From CATOSP01 sp965237775 (GTDB lineage: Bacteria > Chloroflexota > Dehalococcoidia > Lucifugimonadales > UBA3495), in contig OZ250155.1 of NCBI GenBank assembly GCA_965237775.1, positions 3,162,001 through 3,226,000 on the forward strand: 64,000 nt of DNA. Reading direction: 5' to 3'. Below the pieces are notes generated by a model that was not told the origin of the DNA, ran no database searches, and saw only the letters and a program-made list of their open reading frames with translations. Both the position numbers and the translations under genes were made by a program. Positions 28,029 to 36,834 of this stretch are shown here, one piece after another. Numbering within the stretch: position 1 is the stretch's first letter; every line of letters starts with the position of its first letter.

Positions 28029-29233
28029 CAAAAATCTAGCGACCCACTACGCAAGTACGGATGCTCTCCAATGACTACGTGGTGCATCCACCCAAGATTG
28101 TCATGCCACCCTGCAGGATCATACCAGTCCTGCCCTTCAAACCATGAAATTAGGCTAGGGAGATTCCTGTTGAAAGCCGAAACGCCGGTCCTCGACCAAT
28201 CGTTGCTATTAGGGGATTTGAAGTCAACCTGCAAGTCGGGACGATATAGCCAATCTTCCGCATATCTCAAGCTGGAACGGTACAACGCAAAAGCTGAAAA
28301 GGAGAAAAATCCTTGCCCAACCAAGACCCATGGCTCAACGTCCTCCCAGTCATCTAACCAGCCTTCGTCGTTCACTTCCTCGGGTGGGCAATGCAAGCGG
28401 CGGTGCACCAATTCGTAGGAAGCGTCCAAACTCAACACGTTGCGATTGAATACTCGACTCCAATATCTTCGGTCGCGGGACCACCACAGTCTCTCCCACA
28501 AATGGGAATTGTCATCCCAAAATGCTCTAAATTCTAAGAACAAGACCAAGGTCCGTCCGGTCCATCGTTTTTCACGCAACCACGGAAGCCAACTACCCAA
28601 CCGATGGACGCTCAGTAGATCGAGCAGACTACGAATAATCTCACGCTCGGCGTCGGTCGCCGCTAGGACCCCGGCGACTAATTCATCGGTCTTGATCTTC
28701 CGAGATAGGTCTGTAACACCAAAATCCGACGCGAATAACCGCTGGCGAAGATCGGGATCATATTCTGCGATTGGTTCCGGCTCATCAAAGTCAGAGTCGT
28801 ACCCTTCGACCAGATCTGGAACCAGACTAGTGGCATCCTCGAATTGGGAGGAGACTAGGTCCGAATCGTCCCACTCCCCACTCTCCACTATGCCTTCAAG
28901 AGATCCAAATTCCTCGCGAGATTCCAGATCAAGGAGTCCCCATTCCCCGTCTCGGGAATCACCAGGCCCCTCTGAGTCTGCCCAGAGTAGAGGTAGGACG
29001 CCCTGGACGGGTGGAATTTGCTCCTTCCCGGAATTATCAAGTCCCGTTCCTGAATTTCGAGACCTGGCCCCTTGGCCCAATCCTACGGTCCACGGGTCAT
29101 CCTGCTGGACGCCTTCGTTATCGGACTCGGCGAAGTCTTCGGCTGTCCATTCGACTAAGCTACGATATTCGCTTTCTTCGGGCATCGTCCTAGGCCTAGA
29201 GGCGTCATGTAATCGTGATCGGTTATATCTCAC
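28028..29233 (-). CDS. Unrecognised acidic, Trp-rich protein coupled to the SNF2 helicase
   Basis: 401 residues. I do not recognise a family. The first ~150 residues are low-complexity and strongly acidic (many D/E/S, for example EYDSDFDEP-like stretches). About residues 165-215 look helical (TDELVAGVLAATDAEREIIR), and the last ~190 are unusually rich in Trp and aromatics (WSRDRRYWSRVFNRN; WFEGQDWYDPAGWHDNLGW), suggesting a compact folded domain. GTG start at 29233 with GGAGG seven bases upstream. Its stop overlaps the helicase start, so stoichiometric production is likely. Same lower-GC composition as the helicase, consistent with joint transfer. Confidence 0.75.
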   Translation of the reverse strand: MRYNRSRLHDASRPRTMPEESEYRSLVEWTAEDFAESDNEGVQQDDPWTVGLGQGARSRNSGTGLDNSGKEQIPPVQGVLPLLWADSEGPGDSRDGEWGLLDLESREEFGSLEGIVESGEWDDSDLVSSQFEDATSLVPDLVEGYDSDFDEPEPIAEYDPDLRQRLFASDFGVTDLSRKIKTDELVAGVLAATDAEREIIRSLLDLLSVHRLGSWLPWLREKRWTGRTLVLFLEFRAFWDDNSHLWERLWWSRDRRYWSRVFNRNVLSLDASYELVHRRLHCPPEEVNDEGWLDDWEDVEPWVLVGQGFFSFSAFALYRSSLRYAEDWLYRPDLQVDFKSPNSNDWSRTGVSAFNRNLPSLISWFEGQDWYDPAGWHDNLGWMHHVVIGEHPYLRSGSLDF

Positions 29234-29422
29234 AGACTAGCCTCCGCAGTGATATGACGCAAGAACTTGGCGATCACGATGCCGCGTCGAAGTGCGGAAG
29301 ATTGACAATCCCTCGGGCCTAGCCATACAATCCGGCCAGAATCGGCCAACGGGCGATTTGTATTCCCACGCAATGCTTTGTGCCCATCCCTTGTCCCATA
29401 CGGGACGGGAAATGAGAAGCCA

Positions 29423-30610
29423 ATGCCGGACTACCCACAAGTCTCGTATAAAGAAGAAGGTATGCGGGAGGGCATGCAGATCGAGGACGCTCAGATCAGC
29501 GTCGACGACAAAATCACGCTGCTGGACGCTCTTTCGGATACCGGACTGAACCATATAGTAGTTGGTTCCTTCGTCAGCCCCAGGTGGACCCCTCAGATGG
29601 AGCGCATCGACGAAATTGTCACCAGATTCACCCCCAAGCCCGGAGTGACCTACTCGGCGCTGGCATTGAATGCACGCGGAGTCGAGAGGGTGCGGGCGTA
29701 CTCACCCCCTCTGACCATCGAGCGGGACCGCTACCCCAGGCTCTCCTGTCACCTCTGCGACGTGTTCGCCCGCCGCAACACCAACCGCAGCCAGATGCAG
29801 GAGATGGAGCGCTGGCCTCAGGTCATCGCTCAGGCCCAGGAGCTCAACATCACCGAGTCGGGTATCGGCTGCAACGCTAGCTGGGGATCCAACTTCCTCG
29901 GCGAGTTTCCGGTGGACACGCTGATGACTCTGCTGGAGAAGCAGCACGGCATGTGGGACGAAGTGGGCATCAAGGTCCGCAGCGTCTCCATGGGAGACCC
30001 CATGAGCCACTGCACACCGGCAAAGCTCGAGGAAAGCGTCTACCGCGTCAAGGAACGCTGGCCCGACATCACCAACTTCCGCTTGCACCTCCACAACGGC
30101 CGCAACATGGCAATCGCGTCCGCATACGCGGCGATCAGGACGCTCAGTTCAGAGGACTCTCTGGAGCTCGACGGCACCATCGGCGGCTACGGCGGGTGCC
30201 CCTACTGCGGCAATGGCCGCGCCACCGGCATGGCCCCCTCCGAGGACATTCTCCACATGATGGAGGACATGGGCATCGAGACCGGCGTGGACATCGACAA
30301 GCTCATTGACACCGTTTGGATGGCCGAGGACATCGTCGGCCGCGAGCTGTATGGCCACGTCTCCAAGGCCGGCCCCAGGCCCAAGACATTGGACAAGCTC
30401 TACGACCTGAACATGCCCTTCGTGGAAACCCTGGACCAAGCCAAGCACTTCAAGTTGGGCCCGGAAGCTTACGAGGGCGGCATCTCTCCTTACCGCGAGC
30501 CCATTACGAGCCCGTACCGGGAACGGGTGGAGCAGGGCCTGCCGGCCTTTGACTCCGACACCGGCGACTTCCCTTGGAAGCAGGACTGGTTCCCGGCCAA
30601 GGACATCTAG
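29423..30610 (+). CDS. HMG-CoA lyase-like DRE-TIM metallolyase family protein
   Basis: 395 residues aligning to the HMG-CoA lyase side of the DRE-TIM superfamily. EEGMREGMQIED stands for the RDGLQNE-type metal/substrate motif, followed by GLNHIVVGSFVSPRWTPQM. Metal histidines are in FRLHLHNGRNMA, where HMG-CoA lyase has HCHDT. TIGGYGGCPYCGNG has the active-site Cys loop. The altered motifs suggest another acyl substrate, so I give no gene symbol. ATG at 29423 chosen for a normal N-terminus. A strong terminator follows. Confidence 0.8.
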   Translation: MPDYPQVSYKEEGMREGMQIEDAQISVDDKITLLDALSDTGLNHIVVGSFVSPRWTPQMERIDEIVTRFTPKPGVTYSALALNARGVERVRAYSPPLTIERDRYPRLSCHLCDVFARRNTNRSQMQEMERWPQVIAQAQELNITESGIGCNASWGSNFLGEFPVDTLMTLLEKQHGMWDEVGIKVRSVSMGDPMSHCTPAKLEESVYRVKERWPDITNFRLHLHNGRNMAIASAYAAIRTLSSEDSLELDGTIGGYGGCPYCGNGRATGMAPSEDILHMMEDMGIETGVDIDKLIDTVWMAEDIVGRELYGHVSKAGPRPKTLDKLYDLNMPFVETLDQAKHFKLGPEAYEGGISPYREPITSPYRERVEQGLPAFDSDTGDFPWKQDWFPAKDI

Positions 30611-30642
30611 CCGGATAGCTAACCAGGAATACGGCGTCAGGC

Positions 30643-30688
30643 AGCCGGGGCAATCTTCTACATCGTTGAAGACGCCCCGGCTACTTTT
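30643..30688 (+). terminator. Rho-independent terminator after the lyase gene
   Basis: A perfect 9-bp stem AGCCGGGGC (30643-30651) / GCCCCGGCT (30674-30682), with an inner CTTCTAC/GTTGAAG pairing, is followed by ACTTTTAT. Placed 32 bases after the stop codon. Confidence 0.85.
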
Positions 30689-30776
30689 ATGTCAACCGGT
30701 TAACATCGCGAGGCGATCAATGCGAATGCCGATCGCTTCACTTCAACCAGACTAGGAATAGGAGGAACACAAGCCG

Positions 30777-31349
30777 ATGGTTTCCAACCCTGTCGACCCT
30801 AACCGTGTATATCTCACCGGAGAAAATTCCTTTATCCGGCTCTCCCAGGAATCAGGCGGCGCCCAGACAACCCGTGTCAGTCATTGGCGCATCCTTCTAT
30901 CGCCCGCCGGACAGGGCCACGTCCTCTACATTAAATCTGACGACGAAATCGCCGTGTATTCCGACAACATCGGCCTGGCCCGCTGGCTCCAAGAGGCGAT
31001 CGAGTCATACCTATTCGCGGAGTTCGCGGACCAGAGTATCCCGGTAACCGAGGCCGAGTTCACCAGGTCGGGCGACGGCCGTTCCTTCTGGACGGAGCGG
31101 ATCGAGAGCGAGGAAGATATTATCTCCCTCACCTGGTACGACTTCCTGGAACCCTTCATGCTGGCATCCCCCGCCGGAAGCACACCGGGACGGCCCCTGG
31201 GCGTCTATAGCTGCTTCACCCCGGCCCGCAATGCCCAGATCACGATCAATGGCGAGGTAGCCAAAGGCGAGGTGTCGTTGGAGATGCGTGGCGACCGCGA
31301 GAGCAGCAGCGCATGTCTGGCATGGTCCGAGACCTGGGTCGGCCCGTAG
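30777..31349 (+). CDS. Hypothetical protein, 190 residues
   Basis: Soluble, no signal peptide or membrane segment, no family recognised. Beta-rich composition with TTRVSHWRILLSPAGQGHVLYI, an aromatic ERIESEEDIISLTWYDFLEP segment, and the C-terminal ITINGEVAKGEVSLEMRG, which looks like a sandwich or lipocalin-type edge. Good ribosome site AGGAGG upstream of the ATG. The next gene (DinB) starts 51 bases on, so they are probably co-transcribed. Confidence 0.7.
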   Translation: MVSNPVDPNRVYLTGENSFIRLSQESGGAQTTRVSHWRILLSPAGQGHVLYIKSDDEIAVYSDNIGLARWLQEAIESYLFAEFADQSIPVTEAEFTRSGDGRSFWTERIESEEDIISLTWYDFLEPFMLASPAGSTPGRPLGVYSCFTPARNAQITINGEVAKGEVSLEMRGDRESSSACLAWSETWVGP

Positions 31350-31399
31350 CCTTCCACTCGGCCTGCCCACATACCACCAATTGCCGGGAGTATTTTCAC

Positions 31400-32062
31400 A
31401 TGGTGAACGAAGCGATACCGGAAACAGCGCCTGGTACGGCCTTGTTTCCCCAGTTTGAGTCCGAATTGTACCGAATGATCTGCGAGGAGATCGACGGCCT
31501 CTCCGACGCCCAACTGGACTTCGATTCCGACCGCTGGGAATGGAGTCTATGGAGCATCCGGCAGAACCTCAGCCACATGGCCTCGGGTGACTTGCGGTGG
31601 TTCTGGCAACGTTGGGGGCAAACTCTGTTCCCCGACGGTCTGCCCGAGGGCCAAGAGTACGACGGTCTCCTGGACTCTCCCCATGACCGCCGGCTGGACG
31701 AGGACCTCTATTGGGACACGGGCGTCATCCTAGAAAAGCTGCGTTTGGGGATGGACCTCGCGTGGCGAATCTTGAACAACGAGACCGTGGGCAGTCTGCG
31801 AGGGAAGACCTCCCATGGAGGGGGCACGGGCTTCTTCGCCCAGTACCCCCAGCTCTTTCCCGGAGGCGTGAAACCAGACCCCGAAGACCCCACCCAATCG
31901 CTAATCACACTAGAGGCGTCTTTCCTCCACCGCTACTACGAGTACATCACCCACCTGTACAACATACAGCGGCTCAAGAGGGCCCAGGGCCTACAAGCTC
32001 GTGTGGAGATCCCTTTCGAAGGCTACTGGGCAATGCCTGACTGGGACCGGAGTGAACCATAG
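31400..32062 (+). CDS. DinB/YfiT-like four-helix-bundle family protein
   Basis: 220 residues. The DinB-fold hallmark WSLWSIRQNLSHMASGDLRW (about residues 48-67) carries the first metal-type His. A late helix FLHRYYEYITHLYNIQRLK carries another H-x(3)-Y-x(3)-H-like set. Members are metal-binding thiol-transferase-like proteins, mostly of unknown substrate. ATG at 31400 with GGGAG upstream chosen over an in-frame ATG at 31313 inside the previous gene. Confidence 0.75.
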   Translation: MVNEAIPETAPGTALFPQFESELYRMICEEIDGLSDAQLDFDSDRWEWSLWSIRQNLSHMASGDLRWFWQRWGQTLFPDGLPEGQEYDGLLDSPHDRRLDEDLYWDTGVILEKLRLGMDLAWRILNNETVGSLRGKTSHGGGTGFFAQYPQLFPGGVKPDPEDPTQSLITLEASFLHRYYEYITHLYNIQRLKRAQGLQARVEIPFEGYWAMPDWDRSEP

Positions 32063-32097
32063 CCCACTCCCCAAAGTAAACCGGTAGACCAACCCCG

Positions 32098-33270
32098 CTA
32101 CCAGCCGGGGATTCCGGGACGAAGACCAAGCAGGGCCTGACCCGCGGCGTCAATGTTGGCCGGCGAGCCGCCCACGTGCTGTGCCGCCGTGTGAACATCG
32201 CGGAAAAACCGTTCCAGCGGATGCCTACGGTGAACGGCGTTGGTGCCGGCGGCGTGGAAGAGCAGGTCGACCGCCTTCACCGATTCCCAGATCGCGTGGG
32301 TGATGCTCAACCGTGCGTGCGTCACCAACGTATCCAGGTCTTCGACCCCCTGGCAGACCGCATTCCACACAGAGCCTACTGAGTCAACAACGTAGGCGCG
32401 GGCTGCGCCGATAATCGCCTCGGCCTCCGCGACCCTAGTCTGCACCGCCGGACGGTCCTTGAGAGGTGTCGTCGACCCCGTGGAGCCTGTGTCCGAAGCT
32501 ATTTCGAGAAGCGCATCCATTGCCCCCCGGGCCATGCCTAGGGAATTGGCGGCAACGGGCGCCCACGCCGCAATCAGCGACAACCGGGGATGGTATAGAG
32601 GGCCATGCTCTTGTGGCGGACTAAACAGCAGATAGCTGTGCTCGCCGGGTACGAATATGCCGTCAACGGTGAAGTCGTGGCTTCCCGTACCCCGCATTCC
32701 AACAGCAGCCCAATTGTCGACAATGGTCGCCGTTTCCACAGGCGCAAGCAGGGTCCGGGTTTCAGGAATACCTGCCGCGCTCAATCGTGGACCGTTTTCA
32801 TCCTCGATCACACAGGTGCACATGATCCAGTTGGCGTGGTAAATGCCGCTGGCATAGTCCCAGTGGCCGGAAACGCGATAGCCTCCGTCCACCTCCACCG
32901 CTCGCCCTTCCGGCCTGATAGAGCCCGCCATCCTAAATTCGGGTGGGTCCCCGAACATCTCTTTACCCACGTTCACAGGCAAGTAGCCCGCAAACAGTGA
33001 GCACGTGCTCGAGAGCATCGAACACCAGCCCACCGAGCCGTCTGCCCTGGACAACTCTTCCACCGCCCGGAAAGTGGTCAGGGGATCGCATTCGGGTCCG
33101 CCCATGGAACGGGGAAGACTGAGCCTGAAGAGCCCGGCATTGTCCAGCTTCTCAACCAACTCAGAGGGCAATCTACCGTCCGTCTCAATCTCGTTCCTGG
33201 AGCCGCGGATCGCCGGAGCGAGGTCCGAGGCAGCCCCGACGACATCTTCGAGCCCAGCGTCTATCGCCAT
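32098..33270 (-). CDS. Acyl-CoA dehydrogenase-like flavoprotein (HsaA-type monooxygenase group)
   Basis: 390 residues with the three-domain acyl-CoA dehydrogenase fold. N-terminal helices include LDNAGLFRLSLPRSMGGPE. The middle beta domain has GGYRVSGHWDYASGIYHANW and WAAVGMRGTGSHDFTVDGIFVP. The C-terminal helices include AARAYVVDSVGSVW and FHAAGTNAVHRRHPLERFFRDVHTAAQH. The last pattern (RFFRDVHTAAQH) is typical of the flavin-dependent hydroxylase (HsaA/DszC-like) branch, not beta-oxidation enzymes. Substrate unknown. Convergent with the DinB gene. Confidence 0.85.
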   Translation of the reverse strand: MAIDAGLEDVVGAASDLAPAIRGSRNEIETDGRLPSELVEKLDNAGLFRLSLPRSMGGPECDPLTTFRAVEELSRADGSVGWCSMLSSTCSLFAGYLPVNVGKEMFGDPPEFRMAGSIRPEGRAVEVDGGYRVSGHWDYASGIYHANWIMCTCVIEDENGPRLSAAGIPETRTLLAPVETATIVDNWAAVGMRGTGSHDFTVDGIFVPGEHSYLLFSPPQEHGPLYHPRLSLIAAWAPVAANSLGMARGAMDALLEIASDTGSTGSTTPLKDRPAVQTRVAEAEAIIGAARAYVVDSVGSVWNAVCQGVEDLDTLVTHARLSITHAIWESVKAVDLLFHAAGTNAVHRRHPLERFFRDVHTAAQHVGGSPANIDAAGQALLGLRPGIPGW

Positions 33271-33322
33271 AATCCTAACAATTCCCCCATCGGATGCCTG
33301 AAGGGGCCCGACATTAATGAAA

Positions 33323-33349
33323 CTGGGGTGGACTCGTCATCCACCCCAG
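33323..33349 (-). terminator. Terminator after the BNR-repeat gene
   Basis: Perfect 10-bp stem CTGGGGTGGA / TCCACCCCAG with a 7-nt loop, followed on the minus strand by TTTCATT. It lies 60-86 bases past the stop of the BNR gene and upstream of the acyl-CoA dehydrogenase gene, so it isolates the two. Confidence 0.75.
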
Positions 33350-33408
33350 AAGTTGGCCTTAGATCGTTCGTGACCTGTAAATGCCGCCCCAAAAGGGACG
33401 CCTTCTAG

Positions 33409-34398
33409 CTAAGCGGAAGAGCAGGCCACGCTAATCACATTGGTGACTGACTCGGGCAGGTCGTGGGCCGACCAGCTAGCTCCACCATCGTGGGTGCCAA
33501 ACACCTGGCCCTTACGGCTGCAGAAGTATACCTGCTGAGAGTCCTGGCCGTTGATCGAGACGCCGAACGTGGTGCTCTTCGGCTCTATACCCTTGTCGAA
33601 ACGTTCCCAGGTCTCGCCCAGGTTGGTAGTGCGGAGCACGCCGCCCTCTTCGCTTCCGAAGTTCATTCCCACGCAGGCGTAGAGAGTGTTGGAGTCGTTG
33701 GGGTCAGCCTGGACGCCGCGGGAATACATGATGGGAGAATACTTCTGGAACTCCATGTTCTCCCAGTTTTCGCCCCGGTCGCGGGTCCGCCATACGCCAA
33801 CCCGGTTCGAAATGAACACCGAGCCGGAGTCGGAGCCGCCCACGGCCACGCCGTGCAGGTCCATTAGGTCCACGTCTCCCGCGAAGTTGCTGTTAGCGAT
33901 CCGCCAGGTCTTTCCGCCGTCAGAGCTGCTGGCCGCGCCGCCAACCTCTAGGGCCGCGTACATGTGGTCCGGGCTATTTGCCTCGATCGCCAGACCCAGG
34001 ATGCGCGTGGCAAATGCCATCTGCACCGAGTCGGGGTTGGAGATGGTGGCCATGTACTCCCAGTTTTCGCCGCCGTCGACGCTCTTGAAGACCTCGCTGC
34101 CCTCGGTCCCTAGGAACATGGTGTTGGCGTCGCCTGGGTGGAACTTCAGGGACCATACTACCCGGCCCTCGGTTAGGTTCATGCGCTCCCAGTTGTCCCC
34201 GCGGTCCTTGCTGCGGTAAACCCCTCGCTGGGTGCCGGCAAACACGACATTCGGGTTCTCCGGATGTATGGCGATTGACCGCACCTGAGCCGAAGGCGCC
34301 ATTCCCCGAGTCAGGTTCTCCCAATGGGACTCCCCGGCCTCTTTGCGATACAGGCCGCTGGCTTCCGCGCCGACGTAAATCAACGTGTTTCCCGCCAT
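33409..34398 (-). CDS. BNR/Asp-box repeat beta-propeller protein
   Basis: 329 residues built of Asp-box (SxDxGxxW) repeats: SKDRGDNWERM, SVDGGENWEYM, SSDGGKTWRIA, TRDRGENWENM, TTNLGETWERF and THDGGASWSAH. This gives a six- to seven-bladed propeller like sialidase/YCF48/VPS10 N-terminal families. No signal peptide, so cytoplasmic or non-classically exported. No catalytic arginine triad of sialidases is evident. Function unknown. Confidence 0.85.
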   Translation of the reverse strand: MAGNTLIYVGAEASGLYRKEAGESHWENLTRGMAPSAQVRSIAIHPENPNVVFAGTQRGVYRSKDRGDNWERMNLTEGRVVWSLKFHPGDANTMFLGTEGSEVFKSVDGGENWEYMATISNPDSVQMAFATRILGLAIEANSPDHMYAALEVGGAASSSDGGKTWRIANSNFAGDVDLMDLHGVAVGGSDSGSVFISNRVGVWRTRDRGENWENMEFQKYSPIMYSRGVQADPNDSNTLYACVGMNFGSEEGGVLRTTNLGETWERFDKGIEPKSTTFGVSINGQDSQQVYFCSRKGQVFGTHDGGASWSAHDLPESVTNVISVACSSA

Positions 34399-34560
34399 CG
34401 TACTTTCCTCCGTCGATCGTCTTATATACCGGATAACTTACCCGCACCCGCTCCAAACACGGGGCTCAGCTTCCGGACATCGTAATTTCAACAGACCTCT
34501 TGAGCATTGTCAATCCGGAAGTGACACGCCGGCGCCCGAAACGGTATCCAGGGAATGCCG

Positions 34561-35256
34561 TTAACTTTCCCTGGCCAATACGAGCCCCCAGACCGAAGAC
34601 GCCCCGGCGCCCTTAAGTTCCGACGCACAAGCCGACAATGTGCTTCCCGTGGTTGCCACATCATCCACCAGGATAACCCGCTTGCTGTTAAGGTCCGCCC
34701 GGCATACGAAGCTCCCCTCCACGTTGGAGCGGCGCAGCTCACGGCTGCCGCCAACCTGAGGCCCGGAATTTTTGACCCTTGCAAGCGACGAAACGTCCAG
34801 GTCCAACCCAGTTTCCCGGACGAGACTTCTGGCCAATAGTTCCGACTGGTTATACCCTCTGGACCTCATGCGGCGGGGATGCAGCGGGACGGGCATGACC
34901 AAGTCTCCCGGCAACGGATGCTCCAACAGGTATCCCGCAAGAAGCCGTCCCAGGTAGGGGGTTGCCGCCCTTATCCCCCGGTACTTCAGGCTATGCACTG
35001 CCTCCCGTATTGGACCTTCAAACAGGAACGGAGCACGGATCCCATCCAGCTCAAGCGGGGCTTGCGAACACCACCGGCACACGTCACGGGCGTCTGGAAG
35101 AGCGCAAATCCAGCAGAAGGGAGGGACCAATCGAGGCAGGGCTGGCTCACAGCCCCGGCAAATGAACTCCCCCTCCCTGCGGCAAACGACGCAACTAAGC
35201 GGGAAAAGCAGGTCCAGTGCCTGCTTGGAGACCTGGCCTAAAAGGGATTTGAGCAT
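34561..35256 (-). CDS. comF: ComF family protein (double zinc finger plus phosphoribosyltransferase domain)
   Basis: 231 residues. N-terminal zinc-finger cysteines CVVCRREGEFICRGC and CWICALPDARDVCRWC, then the type I PRTase domain with VKNSGPQVGGSRELRRSN and the PRPP loop VILVDDVATTGSTLSAC. ComF homologues act in natural transformation in some bacteria and are widespread as GntX-like proteins elsewhere; no other competence gene is in view. Confidence 0.9.
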   Translation of the reverse strand: MLKSLLGQVSKQALDLLFPLSCVVCRREGEFICRGCEPALPRLVPPFCWICALPDARDVCRWCSQAPLELDGIRAPFLFEGPIREAVHSLKYRGIRAATPYLGRLLAGYLLEHPLPGDLVMPVPLHPRRMRSRGYNQSELLARSLVRETGLDLDVSSLARVKNSGPQVGGSRELRRSNVEGSFVCRADLNSKRVILVDDVATTGSTLSACASELKGAGASSVWGLVLARES

Positions 35257-35284
35257 AGAGTCTTGGCATGCCCCGTGGGTGCAT

Positions 35285-35560
35285 TCAACCTTCTAGCAGT
35301 TCCCCGCTCCGCCTTGGGGAGTCTGGCCGCCAGTACACGCTGGCGATATATAGTGTGGCTTCGTTCAGGAAAGAATAAACTATCCAGAACTCACGGCGAG
35401 AAAATCCAAGGGCTCCAGTCGCGTAAGGGAAACCGTCGAGCGGAACCTAGAACCTATTATCCGGATGGGGGTCTCGGCACAAGTCTTCCAGCGCCCAGTA
35501 GAATTCGGCCTGTGAGAACCACGTCAACGACTCCACAAAGACTCGTGCGGTGTCCGACAA
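35285..35560 (-). pseudogene. RelE/HigB-like toxin interrupted by an amber codon, partner of the Panacea gene
   Basis: Directly behind the Panacea gene a single minus-strand frame of 92 codons reads LSDTARVFVESLTWFSQAEF, then WALEDLCRDPHPDNRF, then TAG at 35449-35447. It continues in the same frame with VPLDGFPYATGALGFSRREF and WIVYSFLNEATLYIASVYW to a TGA at 35285. The second part strongly resembles the C-terminal strands of RelE/HigB-like toxins (FWIVYRFLNE-type). The module order is antitoxin then toxin, with toxin starts (TTG 35560 or GTG nearby) at the antitoxin stop. Either an inactivated toxin or a sequencing error. Confidence 0.65.
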
Positions 35561-35567
35561 GACAGCG

Positions 35568-36182
35568 TCAAACGTCGCCAAGAGTTTGTCGGACTTCCTC
35601 GAGAGTGCTGTATCGACCAGCGGCTAGATCGGCATATCCGCGTTCGGTCAGTTTCCGAAGCATGTGGTCGTTCATCATCTTGGAGGCTAAGGCTTGGCCC
35701 TGAAGTAGCTCTGATTGGTCGTGACCAAGTTCATCCAAGTCAGATATCAACGGCCCGAAGTAATCTCGCAGTTTTTGGTGTGTGATTGCGGCCCGGTCGG
35801 GAGTGTCGGTCCAAGGTGGCTCCAGATGTGTCTTATTCCTAAGCTCCCAGGCGGGTAATGTCCCGAATAATCTAAATACCTCGTCGAGCAGATCACGAGT
35901 TTCAGAATCATACAAACGGGGGTCAAAGCTGTTCTCGGAAGAATGGATGGGGCTCGCACGGAAGTTCCGATACTCGCGCCACACCGGGGGGACCACTGGA
36001 CCGTGCTCCCAACGTTCGATCGATTCATAAAACAAAGGCCGATTGTGTCGCGCTAACGCAAACCCCTGGGCATAGTAGCAGAGCTTCTGGACCTTCAGGT
36101 TCGTGATTTCCCCTGTCCCGCCCGCCGCATGGTCCATTTGGATGAAATAACGTGCAACGTCCAGAGCTGCAAGCCGTTTCAT
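35568..36182 (-). CDS. Panacea-domain (DUF4065/SocA-like) antitoxin
   Basis: 204 residues. The Panacea signature is clear: LDVARYFIQMDHAAG, ITNLKVQKLCYYAQGFALAR, then RPLFYESIERWEHGPVVPPV. PanA antitoxins neutralise unrelated toxins encoded beside them (established for panAT systems). The ATG at 36182 is preferred because it yields the usual N-terminus; the frame continues to 36242. The adjacent downstream reading frame encodes a RelE-like toxin broken by TAG. Somewhat lower G+C than its neighbours, consistent with a mobile module. Confidence 0.85.
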   Translation of the reverse strand: MKRLAALDVARYFIQMDHAAGGTGEITNLKVQKLCYYAQGFALARHNRPLFYESIERWEHGPVVPPVWREYRNFRASPIHSSENSFDPRLYDSETRDLLDEVFRLFGTLPAWELRNKTHLEPPWTDTPDRAAITHQKLRDYFGPLISDLDELGHDQSELLQGQALASKMMNDHMLRKLTERGYADLAAGRYSTLEEVRQTLGDV

Positions 36183-36263
36183 TTCATTGCCTCGCAAACT
36201 ACTAACACCGATGATATTCCCCTCAAGCCAAATAATCGACAATCTGCCGTCATCATAATTGCC

Positions 36264-36758
36264 CTAGCCGCAACCCTTCATCCCACGCCACCGTTCTAGG
36301 ATCAGTTTATCGCGGGGGAACGCCAACGGTGGCAAGGAGTCCAGGCTGAAGAAACCAACATCCAACGCTTCAGGCCCCGGCCCCAGCTTGCCTCCCGTTT
36401 CCCCGGCGGAAAACGCCGCCACTATTACCGGGTGGCCCGCCTCGGAGAATATTCCCACCAAGTTGCCTACTTCCACCACCAGACCGGTTTCCTCGATCAC
36501 CTCTCGGGCCGCCGCCGCCTCAACCACTTCACCGCGGTCCACGTAGCCGCCTGGCATACTCCATAGGCCGTATCCTGGCTGATTGCCCCGCCTGACCATC
36601 AGGACCTTGCCCCGCCGTTCCACGATGCAAGTTGCGGCGACCTTGGGGTCGTAGAAGACGATCTTGCCGCATTTCGAGCATACCGGCCTCAACCTCCCTG
36701 CTTCTTCCCTCTCCTCCAAGGGAGCGGCACAGGCTGGGCAGAACCGGTCATTATTCAT
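36264..36758 (-). CDS. NUDIX hydrolase with N-terminal zinc ribbon
   Basis: 164 residues. The Nudix box GGYVDRGEVVEAAAAREVIEETGL-type motif is complete (G at 5' end, REVIEETG core), positioned after LWSMPG. A zinc ribbon CPAC...CSKCGKIVFYDPK precedes it, as in NADH-pyrophosphatase-like/ADP-ribose hydrolase members. Substrate cannot be fixed from sequence. I chose the ATG at 36758 (GGGGAAG five bases upstream); an adjacent ATG at 36761 is equivalent. Confidence 0.88.
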   Translation of the reverse strand: MNNDRFCPACAAPLEEREEAGRLRPVCSKCGKIVFYDPKVAATCIVERRGKVLMVRRGNQPGYGLWSMPGGYVDRGEVVEAAAAREVIEETGLVVEVGNLVGIFSEAGHPVIVAAFSAGETGGKLGPGPEALDVGFFSLDSLPPLAFPRDKLILERWRGMKGCG

Positions 36759-36834
36759 CATATCTTCCCCATAATAACACTTTGGTCTAAGATGACAGGT
36801 GGCCCAATTAGCCCTTATCTGGAGGTCCGGTACG

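Noticed and set aside
28440..29240. 266-residue Ser/Arg-rich plus-strand frame
   Set aside because: Antisense to the acidic protein; its composition is the complement of D/E/S codons.
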